Counted from the stretch's first letter, positions 9,501 through 17,318 are shown. The stretch: 41,641 bases of DNA from Candidatus Hydrogenedentota bacterium (GCA_030432675.1 JAUIMA010000003.1:1-41641); one strand, 5' to 3'. Made by a program: numbers and translations. The notes: generated from the sequence alone by a model not told the origin.

Positions 9501-10371
9501 GGCCCTGCTTGGTAACGCGCTCATGCAAATTGAACGGGCGGACGGTGGTCTCTTGGATGACGATAACGTGGGCACGTCCGATTGGCGACTGATCACCGAA
9601 GCCGATGGGCGGGTGCGCATCTTTACCGATGACGACAACTTCCTCCCGGTCGGCTCGTTCGGCGCCTTGCTGAAAATCACCTTCACCAACCTGACGGACT
9701 ACGTGGGCGCCTTTGGAACTGGTGCACGGCAACCAGAGTTCTTCCTCAGCATGCGCATGGATAACCGCCCCTACATCTCGCCCCAATCAGAAGGACAACC
9801 GTCCAGCACGAAGTTCTTCCTGTACCCTGGCGGCATTGCCCACGATGGGCGTGCACTTTCCATTGCTCTGGGCGAAAGCGACCTGGCATCCCCCGCGCAG
9901 TTTGTCGAGTTCCTCTCGGAAATCCCCGGCTTTGACCCCGAAGACGAGATCGCGCTCGACACCGACATGGATACCATCCCGAACTTCAATGACCCCGTTC
10001 CTCTGGATGAAGAGTTGCCGGCAAGTCGGGTAACGCCCAATCCCATTGATGTGGATGCGGACGACAACATCTTTACGCTTACGATTCGAAACAACTTGCT
10101 CGATAGTTTCGAATGGAATATCGACACAGCCTCCCTTCCCAGCTGGATTCCGGCGGCCAGTATTCGCTATGGCGCCGGTGCGACCAGCACAACGCAAATA
10201 CGAACCCTGCTGGCTCCGGGTGAGACCGAGGCCGTTCAATTCAGCGTCGACCGGACGGGCCTAACACCGGGTACGGCAATCACCGACTCCGTAGTATTCA
10301 ATATTACCAACAGTGAGTACGCCTTCATCGTACCGGAAAGTGTGTCAGTAACGATGGAGATAGCGCCATGA
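6550..10371 (+). CDS. Giant BACON / von Willebrand A surface lipoprotein (paralogue 1)
   Basis: 1,273 residues. GAGGTAGG sits ~6 nt before the ATG. The signal peptide ends in the lipobox I-S-G-C (Cys23). At least four N-terminal BACON-like immunoglobulin-fold repeats of ~100 residues follow (starting near 30, 139, 242 and 370), marked by L-x-x-x-P-x-x-L-x-F then NxGxxPLxW. A linker (~500-560, APSMLRFVF...SQFLTFDY) precedes a VWA domain (~563-755) with an intact MIDAS start DFTGS and a later FITDGKE. After the VWA come another BACON-like unit, a conserved YADYVPRNI module (~945-1100), a thrombospondin-3-like calcium loop (DTDMDTIPNFNDPVP) and a final BACON unit. VWA domains bind ligands through a metal ion. 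A surface adhesion or matrix role is inferred, not shown. The same order is found in the next gene. Confidence 0.85.
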   Translation: MAEWKSRVGQLALLLAATIISGCPVSVVTAPQLNASPAATDFGTTQTTRDLALENTGGGTLEWTAQEVTRVDVDSPWVAADVPWLTLSVASGAITTDLDHITLMASRTGLSSGLYTNTGVQITSNGGTVTVPVSLTVEAQLQVTPQRLALSATETSGTFSVVNNGTTPLSWTISYLTDPNDRNSTGTLPSGFTVNPASGTNQSLASTSINVTFPAGTDDFALLVDSASGQEVVTFSVGSALTQLLVSPTTLTLSIASNSETTTEQPASTLRLENVGNLPVSWTIDLSERINPNASPPLSADPILGTTQIGSTSEIAVRVTDPDTIIQGDGIYELAVRVGDSFQTVPIIVDVLPLPEITLALPPETEFLQPPVVETDLLDFGDDLVQDQFFVVNTGSRDSELFFQVTYDEQGQDNALIAAITPLRGNTNGSDRDYYLFDQQVYTDGVPVSVTINRNNLVEDLETRLITVRAFESNNFVSQLTAVAEKTIEIRVAKPPYTITGATNRARAPSMLRFVFSNRDELGQVIPLQSEADRERVAYEIFENEIALDLNETSQFLTFDYRGNVVLILDFTGSMYNAGTTGPNPLQPGDAVALMREAAKAFIDDLPPNFNLQIMYHTDRVPEERIIQRFTNDRTQLKDALDRFTVSPALFGDSDIVETLEMAIDSLVAEDPAGTLPFDDADVRAVVFITDGKETVSGNTVTGVDGLAEESRTRLYPVAYSPNGDPAPLADLIVSAESSGGYLYTAGSVRNLSTVFGTRSSMEVLATTSAIPNTAAFTIRNVGTSAFTYEITPDDSPWLGTVSLPEGNVNGGASQAITLTLDPTGIDANTRLRATVNVIASNGDEAEVVVHFLTTNAAATNIETTVRDETGTIWEELNNQSVLTYTTPKEVDFQYLLSGTYRLPDDTIIEGPFQRNAVFTLGDPRIGQVSLRSAGIVEDLSTVDPEQRFRAEVYVYADYVPRNIRSFSFRFMPQAATDLSAANQALLGNALMQIERADGGLLDDDNVGTSDWRLITEADGRVRIFTDDDNFLPVGSFGALLKITFTNLTDYVGAFGTGARQPEFFLSMRMDNRPYISPQSEGQPSSTKFFLYPGGIAHDGRALSIALGESDLASPAQFVEFLSEIPGFDPEDEIALDTDMDTIPNFNDPVPLDEELPASRVTPNPIDVDADDNIFTLTIRNNLLDSFEWNIDTASLPSWIPAASIRYGAGATSTTQIRTLLAPGETEAVQFSVDRTGLTPGTAITDSVVFNITNSEYAFIVPESVSVTMEIAP

Positions 10372-10448
10372 GGGTGAGACGAGTCTTAGAACGGAAGAGC
10401 AGTCTGATGGCGGCACGATTGAGTCAACGTGATGATAAGGAGTATGGA

Positions 10449-13400
10449 ATGCTACGCACAGCGCGCTGCATAAGCTTGATGGGTCTATTGCTGACCATCG
10501 TCACCCTGACTGGCTGCCCCACAGCAACCACACCGGGCCTGTCTGTCACGCCGCTTGCGTTAAATTTCGGGGCGGGCGAAACATCAAAGACGATTCGGGT
10601 CCAGAATTCCGGAGGCGGCACCCTGACGTGGGCGGCCGAAGTATCCGAGAATGCGCCTTGGCTGACCCTCGAGGTCGCCAAATCCACCAAACAGGCGGGT
10701 ATGGTTGAAGGGGAAACGACCTCCGAAGTAGACGTCGTCACCCTGCTACTCAATCGGACCATACTGGACCAATCCTCGTCACGCAACGCCACGGTTACGA
10801 TCACATCCAACGCGGGTAATCAGACCGTCAGTGTGGGTGTCTCCGAGTCCGGACCGGCCCAACTTACGATAGCTCCGACATCCCTGGCCTTTGGCACCAC
10901 AGCCACCTCCATGGACGTGGCTATCAGTAACTCGGGCTCCGAAGGCCTGGACTGGGTGCTGGGCGTTCCCGATGATGCCCCTTGGCTGAGCGCATCCCGC
11001 ACCAGCAATTCTGGCGTCATTGGCACCACCGTAGATTCTGTAACACTGACGGTTGATCGGACTGGTCTTCCAGGCGGGGACTACGAGGCCACCGTGACTG
11101 TCGCATCGAATGGCGGTACGGGCGAAATTCTTGTGACGGCAAGCGTACCTCCCCTTGTTGTCTCTACCGCAGAAATCGACTTCGGGAGCCGACTTGCCGG
11201 CGCATCCCGCTTTGTCAATATATCGAACCCCTCCGAAACGGTTGCGGGCCTCCAAATCACGGCCAGCGTCCAGGGAGCCGCCACTGAATGGCTGAGCCTC
11301 GGCGAAAACCTCACGGTGCTCGACCCACGGACGACCGGCACCATTCGTGTGGATGCCGATCCGGACGGATTGGCCCCCGGCACCTACACCGGAACGGTTA
11401 CCGTTTCCTCGGCCAACCTCAATTTCACCCATCTTATTACAGTCCGCCTGGAAGTACCTGGGCTCTCCGTGACACCCGACGCGATTGCCTTCGGTGAAAT
11501 TACCGAGCTTCAACAGCGGGACTTCACCTTGGAAAACCTTACGGGTGCGCCGCTCTCCTACAGCATCGCCATTCCCGAGAGCGCGCCCTGGGTGCTCCTC
11601 TCCTCCACTTCCGGAACGGTGAGCACCACGACGACCATCCAGCTGAGCGCAGACCCCGATCGCATTGGTGCAGGAAGTCATGAAGCCGAACTCGCTATCA
11701 CCTTTGGCGACGATGGCAATGCGCCGACACAAACCCTGACGGTAACGATGAGCCGTCCCGAACCCGCGCGCCTGGAAGCCTCGCCCAAGTCTATACTCTT
11801 CGGCACGGCACTCCTGGAACGTCGGGTGGCGCTGTGGAATGTAGGCATCGGATCGGTCAATTGGACTATCGACGCCTCCGGATTTCCCGCCTGGCTCTCC
11901 TTGGATGTGGTGCCCGGCTCGGGAACACTTGCGGGTGGCGTAGCCAATGGCACCGTAGCTGGAGAAGAGACGGACGAAGTAATCCTGCGCGTTGACCGCA
12001 GCATGGCTCCATCCGGTCAATTCGAATTCACCCATACCTTCAACGCCGTTGCATCGGGCGACTACGATAACGTGGTACCAATCACGTTGTCCATGTCCAT
12101 TGCCCGGGTTCCCGTATTCGTGCTGGAAGCTGACGATGTGGATGACCGTGGTATCAGCACCCTGGCGGTCCCCGTGACGGAAGACACGCTTACCTTCGTG
12201 GTTCGTAATGAGGGCACGGGCCCCCTCAATTGGGGCTTCAACAATCTGCCCAGCTGGATTTCTTCCCTGGAGCCCTCCCAAGGCACGCTCCAGCCCAACG
12301 TGCAGCAAACTGTTACCTTGACGGTTAATCGCAGCGGTCTGGTCACACCCGGTGCCCAGGCATTCCTGGAAATCACGACGAATGACCCTGCAAACGAATT
12401 GGTCTTCCTCGACGTGGCCGTGGCCGTACCCCCCGTGATTTTGATCACCACCGACCGGCCCAGTCTTGGCTTTGCCGACGATGAAGCAGCCACGACCATT
12501 GGCATTGCCAATAATGGCGATGCAGGCACGTTGCTGAATTACCAGGTCGTAACCAATCAGGATTGGCTGTCCATTGCCCCCTCCAACGGGGTCAGTGAGG
12601 GCACCTCCTCCCCCATCAAAGACTTCCAGGAACACAGCGTGACCGTAGATCGGTCACGCTTGGACGGCGCTGGCGCGTCGGCACGGCTCATCATCTCTGC
12701 GTTCATCGTGGAAGACGGCATGGCTGTTCCTGACCCCACCGTGCCCCCCTTGGAAGTAACCGTTACGGTGGAAGCAGCCCCCCTTACCATCGAATCCGCA
12801 CTGCCACGCAAACGCGTTCCGTCTCTGTTGCGCAATGTGCTCAGCCTGCGGAATATCCGCTCCGAGTCCATTCCGATTCCGAACAGTCGTTTGCAGCAAG
12901 TGGGTGATCTCTTCCGAATCTCTGAAACCGAAGTACCCCTGGAACTGACCGAATCAAATCAGTTCCTCAAGAAGGACTACTCCGCCAACGTACTCATCAT
13001 GCTCGACTTTTCCGGCAGTATGTTGGATTCGGCGGAAGAGGCCGTGGAAGATGGTCAGCTGGGCGATCCGGCGGCCCTTACCGAAGATGCCCTCAAGAGT
13101 GTCTATGCCCAATGCATTGGTGACCTGATTGACGAGATGCCCGATCACTTCCGCGTCGGTCTGAGCGTCTTCAATGATCGCCCCACTCCGGACAGCGGTG
13201 CCGTGCGGGTCATCAATCCTGCCGACGGTGAAGGCGCCTTCACCCGCGACAAAAACATCCTGAACACGCGCTTCACCCAACTCGTAGTCAATGACAACGG
13301 CGCCACCGAGCTACTCCCCGCCATCCAGGCGGGTGCGAGCCGACTGGTTCGTGAAGACACAAACAGCAATCTCCGCCCCTTCGATGATGCCGACGTTAAA

Positions 13401-15083
13401 GCGCTAATCGTCATCACCGACGGACGTGACACCAGTTTGGAACGTGTCACCGAGACAGCCAACGCCATCGTGGCGCAGGGCGTCCGCCTCTTCATCGTGG
13501 GTTGGGGTGCCAAAGTGGAAGCGGATCCAATCATTCGTCTGACCACGACCACGGGTGGCCACTACTACTCGACACCAGCGCGGGATACGGGCGTCCAGGA
13601 TGCCTTCGGCGTGCCCATCCGTGTCCCAGAAGTAGCTCAGCTTGCCGATTGGTGCAGCTTGGACCCGGCCGACGAATGTGACGAGTCCATACCCAACGAC
13701 TTGGCATCCCAGGTGATTCTCAGCTACACCACGCTGAACGCTCAGCCGAGCGTGGTCGTAACGGCGGATCTCACTTTCAACGACCCGAACGACCAGAACT
13801 CTATCTGCCTTCCCGAACAGGGCGAAATCACCAGCAGTGTGGAATACCGGCAACAGGACTTCCTCGCGATACAAGGTGACGTACGAATGGGGCAGGCATC
13901 GATTCGCACGGAGGGTGTCTCCAATGGCGACGCCACACTTATCGTTCGGGCGGATTATGTCCCCCGCAACATCACCCAACTCACCTTTGAGCTTACGGTG
14001 AACAGTTTAGAAAACCCCACTGTCACCGTGGACACTGTGAATCAGATCGCCGGTGGCCTCATTTCTAACTGGACGCAATCGCAGGCAGGTAACTTCTTTA
14101 CGTTTACCTCCCCCGACGGTGAGCCCATCCGCTTCTCAGATTTCGGTGACCTTATCGAAATCACCGTTTCGGGTGTTACCCAGGCCTTTGATGTGGATTT
14201 TGAAATCACCGATCCGGTCTATATGTCCGACAACTTTGAAACCAAGTATTTCACCCACCCCACCGGTATCACCGTGGGCGGCAGTGAATTTCTGGCGACG
14301 TCGTTCCCCTCCCCCTTCTTCGACTCTCGTCCCGGCCCCTTGGATGTGGATGGTGAATTCATCGTCGTCGCGGACGCTGATACGGACCAGGTGGAAATCG
14401 ATGTCTTCAACCTTGGTGGCTCCCACGTGGCACCGGGCTCGGTAGCCGATATCGTAACCGGTGAGTTTAATCCGGAAGGTCTCGTCAACGTTGGGTTGTT
14501 CTGGGAGGCTATCGTAGGTGCCTCCGACAACTTCCTTACCTTTGAGGATGACACCCAGACGACGGGATTCGTAACGGATTACATGACACCTTCCACCATG
14601 TTTGTTAATCTCAACCGGGCTGTAACGCCTCCCGGAGAACGGGAAGGAGAGATTTCGGTCACCTACGGTTCCGGCTCGGTAAACAACACCGGCACCTTGG
14701 ATCCCATCATCATCCGCTATACCGTCGAGCTCCCTGAGTTTGATATCGATATCTACAATGACGACACCGACCAGTTTGAAGACCTGCCGGGCCTCTTTAT
14801 CAATTTTGAGGCCACACCGGACGCGCAAGACATCCGCATCACCAATGTGGGTCAAAGCACGTTGCAGTGGGAAGTGGACCCCGACAGCCTTCCCGCCTGG
14901 GTGGTACTCAGCAGTCTGGTGGGCGCTCCTGGTCCGGATCAGAGCGATATCATCACCATCAGTATCAATCGGGCCAGCCTTCCAGAGGGTAATCAGTTTG
15001 CGGATATCGTATTTACGGCAGACTTTACCGACCCCATCACCTTGACCATCAGTGCCGAAGGCCTTCCCCCCGGCGCAAAATAG
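10449..15083 (+). CDS. Giant BACON / von Willebrand A surface lipoprotein (paralogue 2)
   Basis: The ATG at 10449 was preferred to the track start at 10368 because AAGGAG lies just upstream and translation from it gives a clean lipoprotein signal (MLRTARCISLMG... T-L-T-G-C, Cys23). The product is 1,544 residues. About seven BACON-like repeats of ~100 residues begin near 31, 135, 233, 335, 437, 550 and 658. A linker (VPSLLRNVL...SNQFLKKDY) matches the one in the preceding protein and leads to a VWA domain (~847-1030) with MIDAS DFSGS and VITDGRD. The module ADYVPRNI (~1165) is shared with paralogue 1, and a BACON unit ends the protein. The gene starts 77 nt after its paralogue and is followed by a strong terminator. 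Tandem duplication with repeat-number divergence is the simplest origin. Confidence 0.87.
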   Translation: MLRTARCISLMGLLLTIVTLTGCPTATTPGLSVTPLALNFGAGETSKTIRVQNSGGGTLTWAAEVSENAPWLTLEVAKSTKQAGMVEGETTSEVDVVTLLLNRTILDQSSSRNATVTITSNAGNQTVSVGVSESGPAQLTIAPTSLAFGTTATSMDVAISNSGSEGLDWVLGVPDDAPWLSASRTSNSGVIGTTVDSVTLTVDRTGLPGGDYEATVTVASNGGTGEILVTASVPPLVVSTAEIDFGSRLAGASRFVNISNPSETVAGLQITASVQGAATEWLSLGENLTVLDPRTTGTIRVDADPDGLAPGTYTGTVTVSSANLNFTHLITVRLEVPGLSVTPDAIAFGEITELQQRDFTLENLTGAPLSYSIAIPESAPWVLLSSTSGTVSTTTTIQLSADPDRIGAGSHEAELAITFGDDGNAPTQTLTVTMSRPEPARLEASPKSILFGTALLERRVALWNVGIGSVNWTIDASGFPAWLSLDVVPGSGTLAGGVANGTVAGEETDEVILRVDRSMAPSGQFEFTHTFNAVASGDYDNVVPITLSMSIARVPVFVLEADDVDDRGISTLAVPVTEDTLTFVVRNEGTGPLNWGFNNLPSWISSLEPSQGTLQPNVQQTVTLTVNRSGLVTPGAQAFLEITTNDPANELVFLDVAVAVPPVILITTDRPSLGFADDEAATTIGIANNGDAGTLLNYQVVTNQDWLSIAPSNGVSEGTSSPIKDFQEHSVTVDRSRLDGAGASARLIISAFIVEDGMAVPDPTVPPLEVTVTVEAAPLTIESALPRKRVPSLLRNVLSLRNIRSESIPIPNSRLQQVGDLFRISETEVPLELTESNQFLKKDYSANVLIMLDFSGSMLDSAEEAVEDGQLGDPAALTEDALKSVYAQCIGDLIDEMPDHFRVGLSVFNDRPTPDSGAVRVINPADGEGAFTRDKNILNTRFTQLVVNDNGATELLPAIQAGASRLVREDTNSNLRPFDDADVKALIVITDGRDTSLERVTETANAIVAQGVRLFIVGWGAKVEADPIIRLTTTTGGHYYSTPARDTGVQDAFGVPIRVPEVAQLADWCSLDPADECDESIPNDLASQVILSYTTLNAQPSVVVTADLTFNDPNDQNSICLPEQGEITSSVEYRQQDFLAIQGDVRMGQASIRTEGVSNGDATLIVRADYVPRNITQLTFELTVNSLENPTVTVDTVNQIAGGLISNWTQSQAGNFFTFTSPDGEPIRFSDFGDLIEITVSGVTQAFDVDFEITDPVYMSDNFETKYFTHPTGITVGGSEFLATSFPSPFFDSRPGPLDVDGEFIVVADADTDQVEIDVFNLGGSHVAPGSVADIVTGEFNPEGLVNVGLFWEAIVGASDNFLTFEDDTQTTGFVTDYMTPSTMFVNLNRAVTPPGEREGEISVTYGSGSVNNTGTLDPIIIRYTVELPEFDIDIYNDDTDQFEDLPGLFINFEATPDAQDIRITNVGQSTLQWEVDPDSLPAWVVLSSLVGAPGPDQSDIITISINRASLPEGNQFADIVFTADFTDPITLTISAEGLPPGAK

Positions 15084-15106
15084 CGTCATTCGAGCTCCCC
15101 TCGCGC

Positions 15107-15145
15107 ATGCCGCCCTCCTGAATTCTGGAGGGCGGCATTTTTTTC
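15107..15145 (+). terminator. Strong rho-independent terminator after lipoprotein cluster
   Basis: ATGCCGCCCTCC (15107-15118) pairs perfectly with GGAGGGCGGCAT (15127-15138) around an 8-nt loop, followed at once by a run of seven T. This is the clearest terminator in the window. Confidence 0.95.
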
Positions 15146-15156
15146 TTCGGGCTAAG

Positions 15157-15187
15157 TTGTCAGATAACACGGATTCTGAGTTATAAT
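15157..15187 (+). promoter_or_regulatory. Promoter for the small Cys-rich membrane protein
   Basis: TTGTCA (15157-15162), a 19-bp spacer and a perfect TATAAT (15182-15187), between the strong terminator and the GTG at 15239. The spacer is longer than ideal. Confidence 0.6.
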
Positions 15188-15238
15188 ACGGCCCGTCTGA
15201 ATCCCAAACTAATCTCCTCATAACTGAAGGTGCCCGAT

Positions 15239-15484
15239 GTGAATCCAATCATTCTAAACCTGGTCGTCGCGGTCGGTGCCCTGGTACTCATTTTCGGTGT
15301 CTGGATTGGCGTTCACCTGCTTGCACGATTTCGAATGGGGGTTCGCCAGATTGGATGCCGAGGGCCTATGACCGATGATTTCGGTAACGAAGTATGCTGC
15401 CACACCGGCGAGCCGTGTACCGGCGACACCACGTGCAGCACCGACGACGAGGCCCCCGCTGCCCCGTGTCAGGAAAAGCACTGA
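15239..15484 (+). CDS. Small membrane-anchored Cys-rich protein
   Basis: I do not recognise a family. The GTG at 15239 has GAAGG 8 nt upstream. The track start (GTG 15230) overlaps that site and is less likely. The 81-residue product starts with one membrane helix (NLVVAVGALVLIFGVWIGVHLL, ~7-28) followed by Arg-rich residues, so the C-terminal half probably stays in the cytoplasm. That half has six cysteines (~40, 53, 54, 60, 66, 77), including a CC pair, and an acidic Asp/Glu patch. The layout recalls NqrM and other short membrane proteins with a Cys cluster that deliver iron, but the GSCGG-type motif of NqrM is absent. Metal binding or disulphides are inferred from cysteine density alone. 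Confidence 0.7.
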   Translation: MNPIILNLVVAVGALVLIFGVWIGVHLLARFRMGVRQIGCRGPMTDDFGNEVCCHTGEPCTGDTTCSTDDEAPAAPCQEKH

Positions 15485-15552
15485 CTATCTGTAACGATTG
15501 CTGGTCCCCCCTGCGGGATCATTGATGAGACCATGAGAAAGGAATGGCGCTG

Positions 15553-15885
15553 ATGCCACTCAAGTATTACTGCCCGAAATGTAGCAAACGTTTTGTGGAC
15601 TGGGGTGCGGAAAAGCTCGCTTTTAAATGCCCTGATTGCGACGGCGAGACCCTCTACCGCGTCGGCACACAGCCGGAAGGAGAAGATGGCAAACCGTCGC
15701 TTTCCAAGACCGCTGCAAAACGCAAGACCAAAGCGAAGGCCAAAGCAAAGCCAAAGGCCAAGGCGAAAGCCAAAGCGAAGGCGGATGACGTGGTCATTAC
15801 AGATGATGATTCGTCGCTGGACGTTCCTGATCTCGATAGCGTAGACGAGGTAGTCGACACCGACGTCGCCACCGACGACGACTGA
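15553..15885 (+). CDS. Zinc-ribbon protein with Lys/Ala repeat and acidic tail
   Basis: The second ATG (15553, MPLKYYCPKC) was chosen because AAAGGA lies 9 nt before it and is too close to the ATG at 15544. The product is 110 residues. Residues 6-40 form a zinc ribbon with CPKC and CPDC knuckles. Residues ~55-75 are an almost pure Lys-Ala repeat (KAKAKAKPKAKAKAKAKA) like bacterial histone-H1-like tails. The rest is very acidic (DDD, DEVVDTDVATDDD). The basic/acidic layout suggests nucleic-acid binding with self-shielding, but this is inference. The Lys-Ala stretch is encoded by a degenerate AAAGC(C/G)AAGGC repeat. It lies 68 nt after the Cys-rich gene and ends before a terminator. Confidence 0.7.
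   Translation: MPLKYYCPKCSKRFVDWGAEKLAFKCPDCDGETLYRVGTQPEGEDGKPSLSKTAAKRKTKAKAKAKPKAKAKAKAKADDVVITDDDSSLDVPDLDSVDEVVDTDVATDDD
15722..15783 (+). repeat. Degenerate Lys/Ala-coding tandem repeat
   Basis: A run of AAAGC(C/G)/AAGGC(C/G) hexamers within the zinc-ribbon gene, encoding alternating Lys and Ala interrupted by one Pro. It is imperfect at the DNA level, which suggests selection on the peptide rather than recent slippage. Confidence 0.8.
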
Positions 15886-15957
15886 TCAGAAATCCAAAAG
15901 TCGAGCGCCTGATGTGTGTATCGGTCGAAAATTCGGCCGACGTCACGCCGGGCGATT

Positions 15958-15998
15958 CCCCCTCAATGATGCCCTTTGGCACATTGAGGGGTCTTTTA
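15958..15998 (+). terminator. Terminator after the zinc-ribbon gene
   Basis: CCCCTCAATG (15959-15968) pairs with CATTGAGGGG (15982-15991). The inner TGCC/GGCA extends the stem past one bulged A, and the 3' flank TCTTTTATCTT is T-rich. It separates convergent genes. The minus strand lacks a T-run. Confidence 0.8.
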
Positions 15999-16655
15999 TC
16001 TTACGTCCGGAGCGTCGGGACGTAACGAAACCCGCACTTCGTCAAATTGAATTTCGACCCGAAGCCAAGGTGCCGTTTCCGTCAGATAGTGCCCGAGAAA
16101 GTCCTCCAGGCTTTGCTCCGGACTCATGATCAGTGACACCCCCCGTTTGGCGGATGGCAAGGAACGAACCCCTTCACCGATCACAATGTTAATCTGGTGT
16201 TCCGACGCGACCCCCTCCAGCAACGTCACGATATCGTGTTCCCGGTAAATTTGGATGCGGGTGCTCACCGAGGCCGCCAGCTCCTTCGAAAAGCTGGGAC
16301 TCATCTTATGGGCCGGGAGCAGCTCCGGTGCGGAAGAATCACGCACCGCACTGCTCGAGACCTTATCTGCGGCAAGGCTCCCATCGTCAGGCGCGTAAAT
16401 TACCTCGACAACCTGACGGGCCGGCAAAATAAGGGGTTCCTCGCCCGGCACCACCTCCACCCGCACATCGATTACGGTCTCGCTCAATACTTTCAGGCCC
16501 CGCAGAGAAAGGCCGGAACGTAATAGAATGTGGTCGCCTCTTGACACAGCACTGCCCTGCACGCTGGTGGGAGAAGAAGGCTGGTTGGATTGGGCGGCCT
16601 CTTCCCCGTACGCATGCGCAGCACATGCCAGTAGGATTGCCAATACGGTCCGCAT
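15996..16655 (-). CDS. Exported protein with secretin-N/STN-like C-terminal domain
   Basis: The ATG at 16655 has GAGGTG 9 nt upstream and begins a textbook signal peptide (MRTVLAILLACAAHAYG). The GTG at 16667 in the track overlaps that site. The mature protein starts with a Ser/Pro/Gln-rich segment, then a small beta-rich part (about 40-95, DHILLRSGLSLRGLKVL) of unknown family. The last ~80 residues (VTLLEGVASEHQINIVIGEG... SLEDFLGHYL) follow the pattern of the short N-domains of secretins and TonB receptors, in which an L-x-x-L-A-x-x-x-x-x-N-I-V helix-strand is followed by V-x-L-x-x-x-x-x-x-L-x-D-x-L. Assignment to that fold is tentative. It would act in the periplasm. No secretin gene is adjacent. 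It is transcribed divergently from the receiver protein. Confidence 0.6.
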   Translation of the reverse strand: MRTVLAILLACAAHAYGEEAAQSNQPSSPTSVQGSAVSRGDHILLRSGLSLRGLKVLSETVIDVRVEVVPGEEPLILPARQVVEVIYAPDDGSLAADKVSSSAVRDSSAPELLPAHKMSPSFSKELAASVSTRIQIYREHDIVTLLEGVASEHQINIVIGEGVRSLPSAKRGVSLIMSPEQSLEDFLGHYLTETAPWLRVEIQFDEVRVSLRPDAPDVR

Positions 16656-16684
16656 TTGTCGATACACCTCAGTTCCAGCATCTC

Positions 16685-16713
16685 ATTCTAAGAGAGCGGC
16701 ACACAGGTGTCAA
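16685..16713 (-). promoter_or_regulatory. Strong minus-strand promoter (exported protein)
   Basis: On the minus strand, TTGACA (16713-16708), a 17-bp spacer and TAGAAT (16690-16685). This is near-consensus and gives a leader of about 22 nt to the start at 16655. Confidence 0.8.
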
Positions 16714-16722
16714 ACGGCCTCC

Positions 16723-16751
16723 TTGTAAACAGCAACCGTTCCCCCTACAAT
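16723..16751 (+). promoter_or_regulatory. Promoter for the receiver-only protein
   Basis: TTGTAA (16723-16728), 17-bp spacer, TACAAT (16746-16751), leading to a start at 16813. Its -35 lies only 9 bp from the -35 of the opposite promoter, so the two could not easily be occupied at once, or could share a regulator. Confidence 0.7.
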
Positions 16752-16812
16752 AAACAGAGCAAAGGGCGTTTCCCGGCACGTGTCACATGGGTCCTTTGCA
16801 CGGGAGGCCTGG

Positions 16813-17181
16813 ATGGCAACGATACTGATAGCAACAATGGACAGCACGGACTATGCCACGCTCGCAGCAGAAATCGAGGGAGAAGGCTACGACGTGCTGT
16901 GGGCCAGCGATGGACAGGAAGCCGTTGAACTCACCTTGGAACACCGTCCGGCCATCGCCTTCATAGACAGCAGCCTGGCCCTCTTCAACGGCTTCGAGGT
17001 TGCCGAAATACTTCGGGGCGACCCGGAAGTTCCGAGAGATATGCCGCTCCTGTTGTTCAGCGACGAAGCCGTTGAGCCACACCGCTTCGATGCGGTCGGT
17101 TTCACTGCGCAGTTCCATAAGACGCACTCCCACGAATCCGTGCGGGAACTATTGAGTGCTCTGGCCTACCAGGCCGGTTAG
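16813..17181 (+). CDS. Single-domain response regulator (atypical receiver)
   Basis: A stand-alone receiver of 122 residues. The start at 16813 (MATILIAT) is supported by GGGAGG about 6 nt upstream. The track start at 16780 adds 11 non-homologous residues. The phospho-acceptor Asp is present (AFIDSSLALFNGFEV, D52), as is the Lys before the last helix (HKTHS, K103), and Ser83 stands where Thr/Ser is usual. The acidic pair that binds magnesium after strand 1 is missing: the loop reads IATMDST instead of V-D-D-D, leaving one Asp shifted by two positions. Phosphorylation may therefore be weak or absent. No output domain and no adjacent kinase are seen. Confidence 0.85.
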   Translation: MATILIATMDSTDYATLAAEIEGEGYDVLWASDGQEAVELTLEHRPAIAFIDSSLALFNGFEVAEILRGDPEVPRDMPLLLFSDEAVEPHRFDAVGFTAQFHKTHSHESVRELLSALAYQAG

Positions 17182-17318
17182 CGTACAGTCTTGCGAACAA
17201 GAGCACGTCTGTCCGCGTATTGAGGCGGATTTTCAGCGTCAAGCAGAATTTATGATTCCGCTGCCCAAATCTAGTCGCTCGCGGGCTATGGCCGTCGGGA
17301 GCGTGCTGCTTGAGTGGC

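Noticed and set aside
10779-12635. 618-residue minus-strand ORF
   Set aside because: Antisense to the second giant lipoprotein, with low-complexity Gly/Arg/His composition and no start signals.
14136-15248. 370-residue minus-strand ORF
   Set aside because: Antisense to the lipoprotein end and runs through the perfect terminator at 15107-15145.
15239-15484. Assignment of the Cys-rich membrane protein as NqrM
   Set aside because: One membrane helix and a Cys cluster agree, but the GSCGG-type motif and the CxxC spacing do not, and no nqr genes are near.
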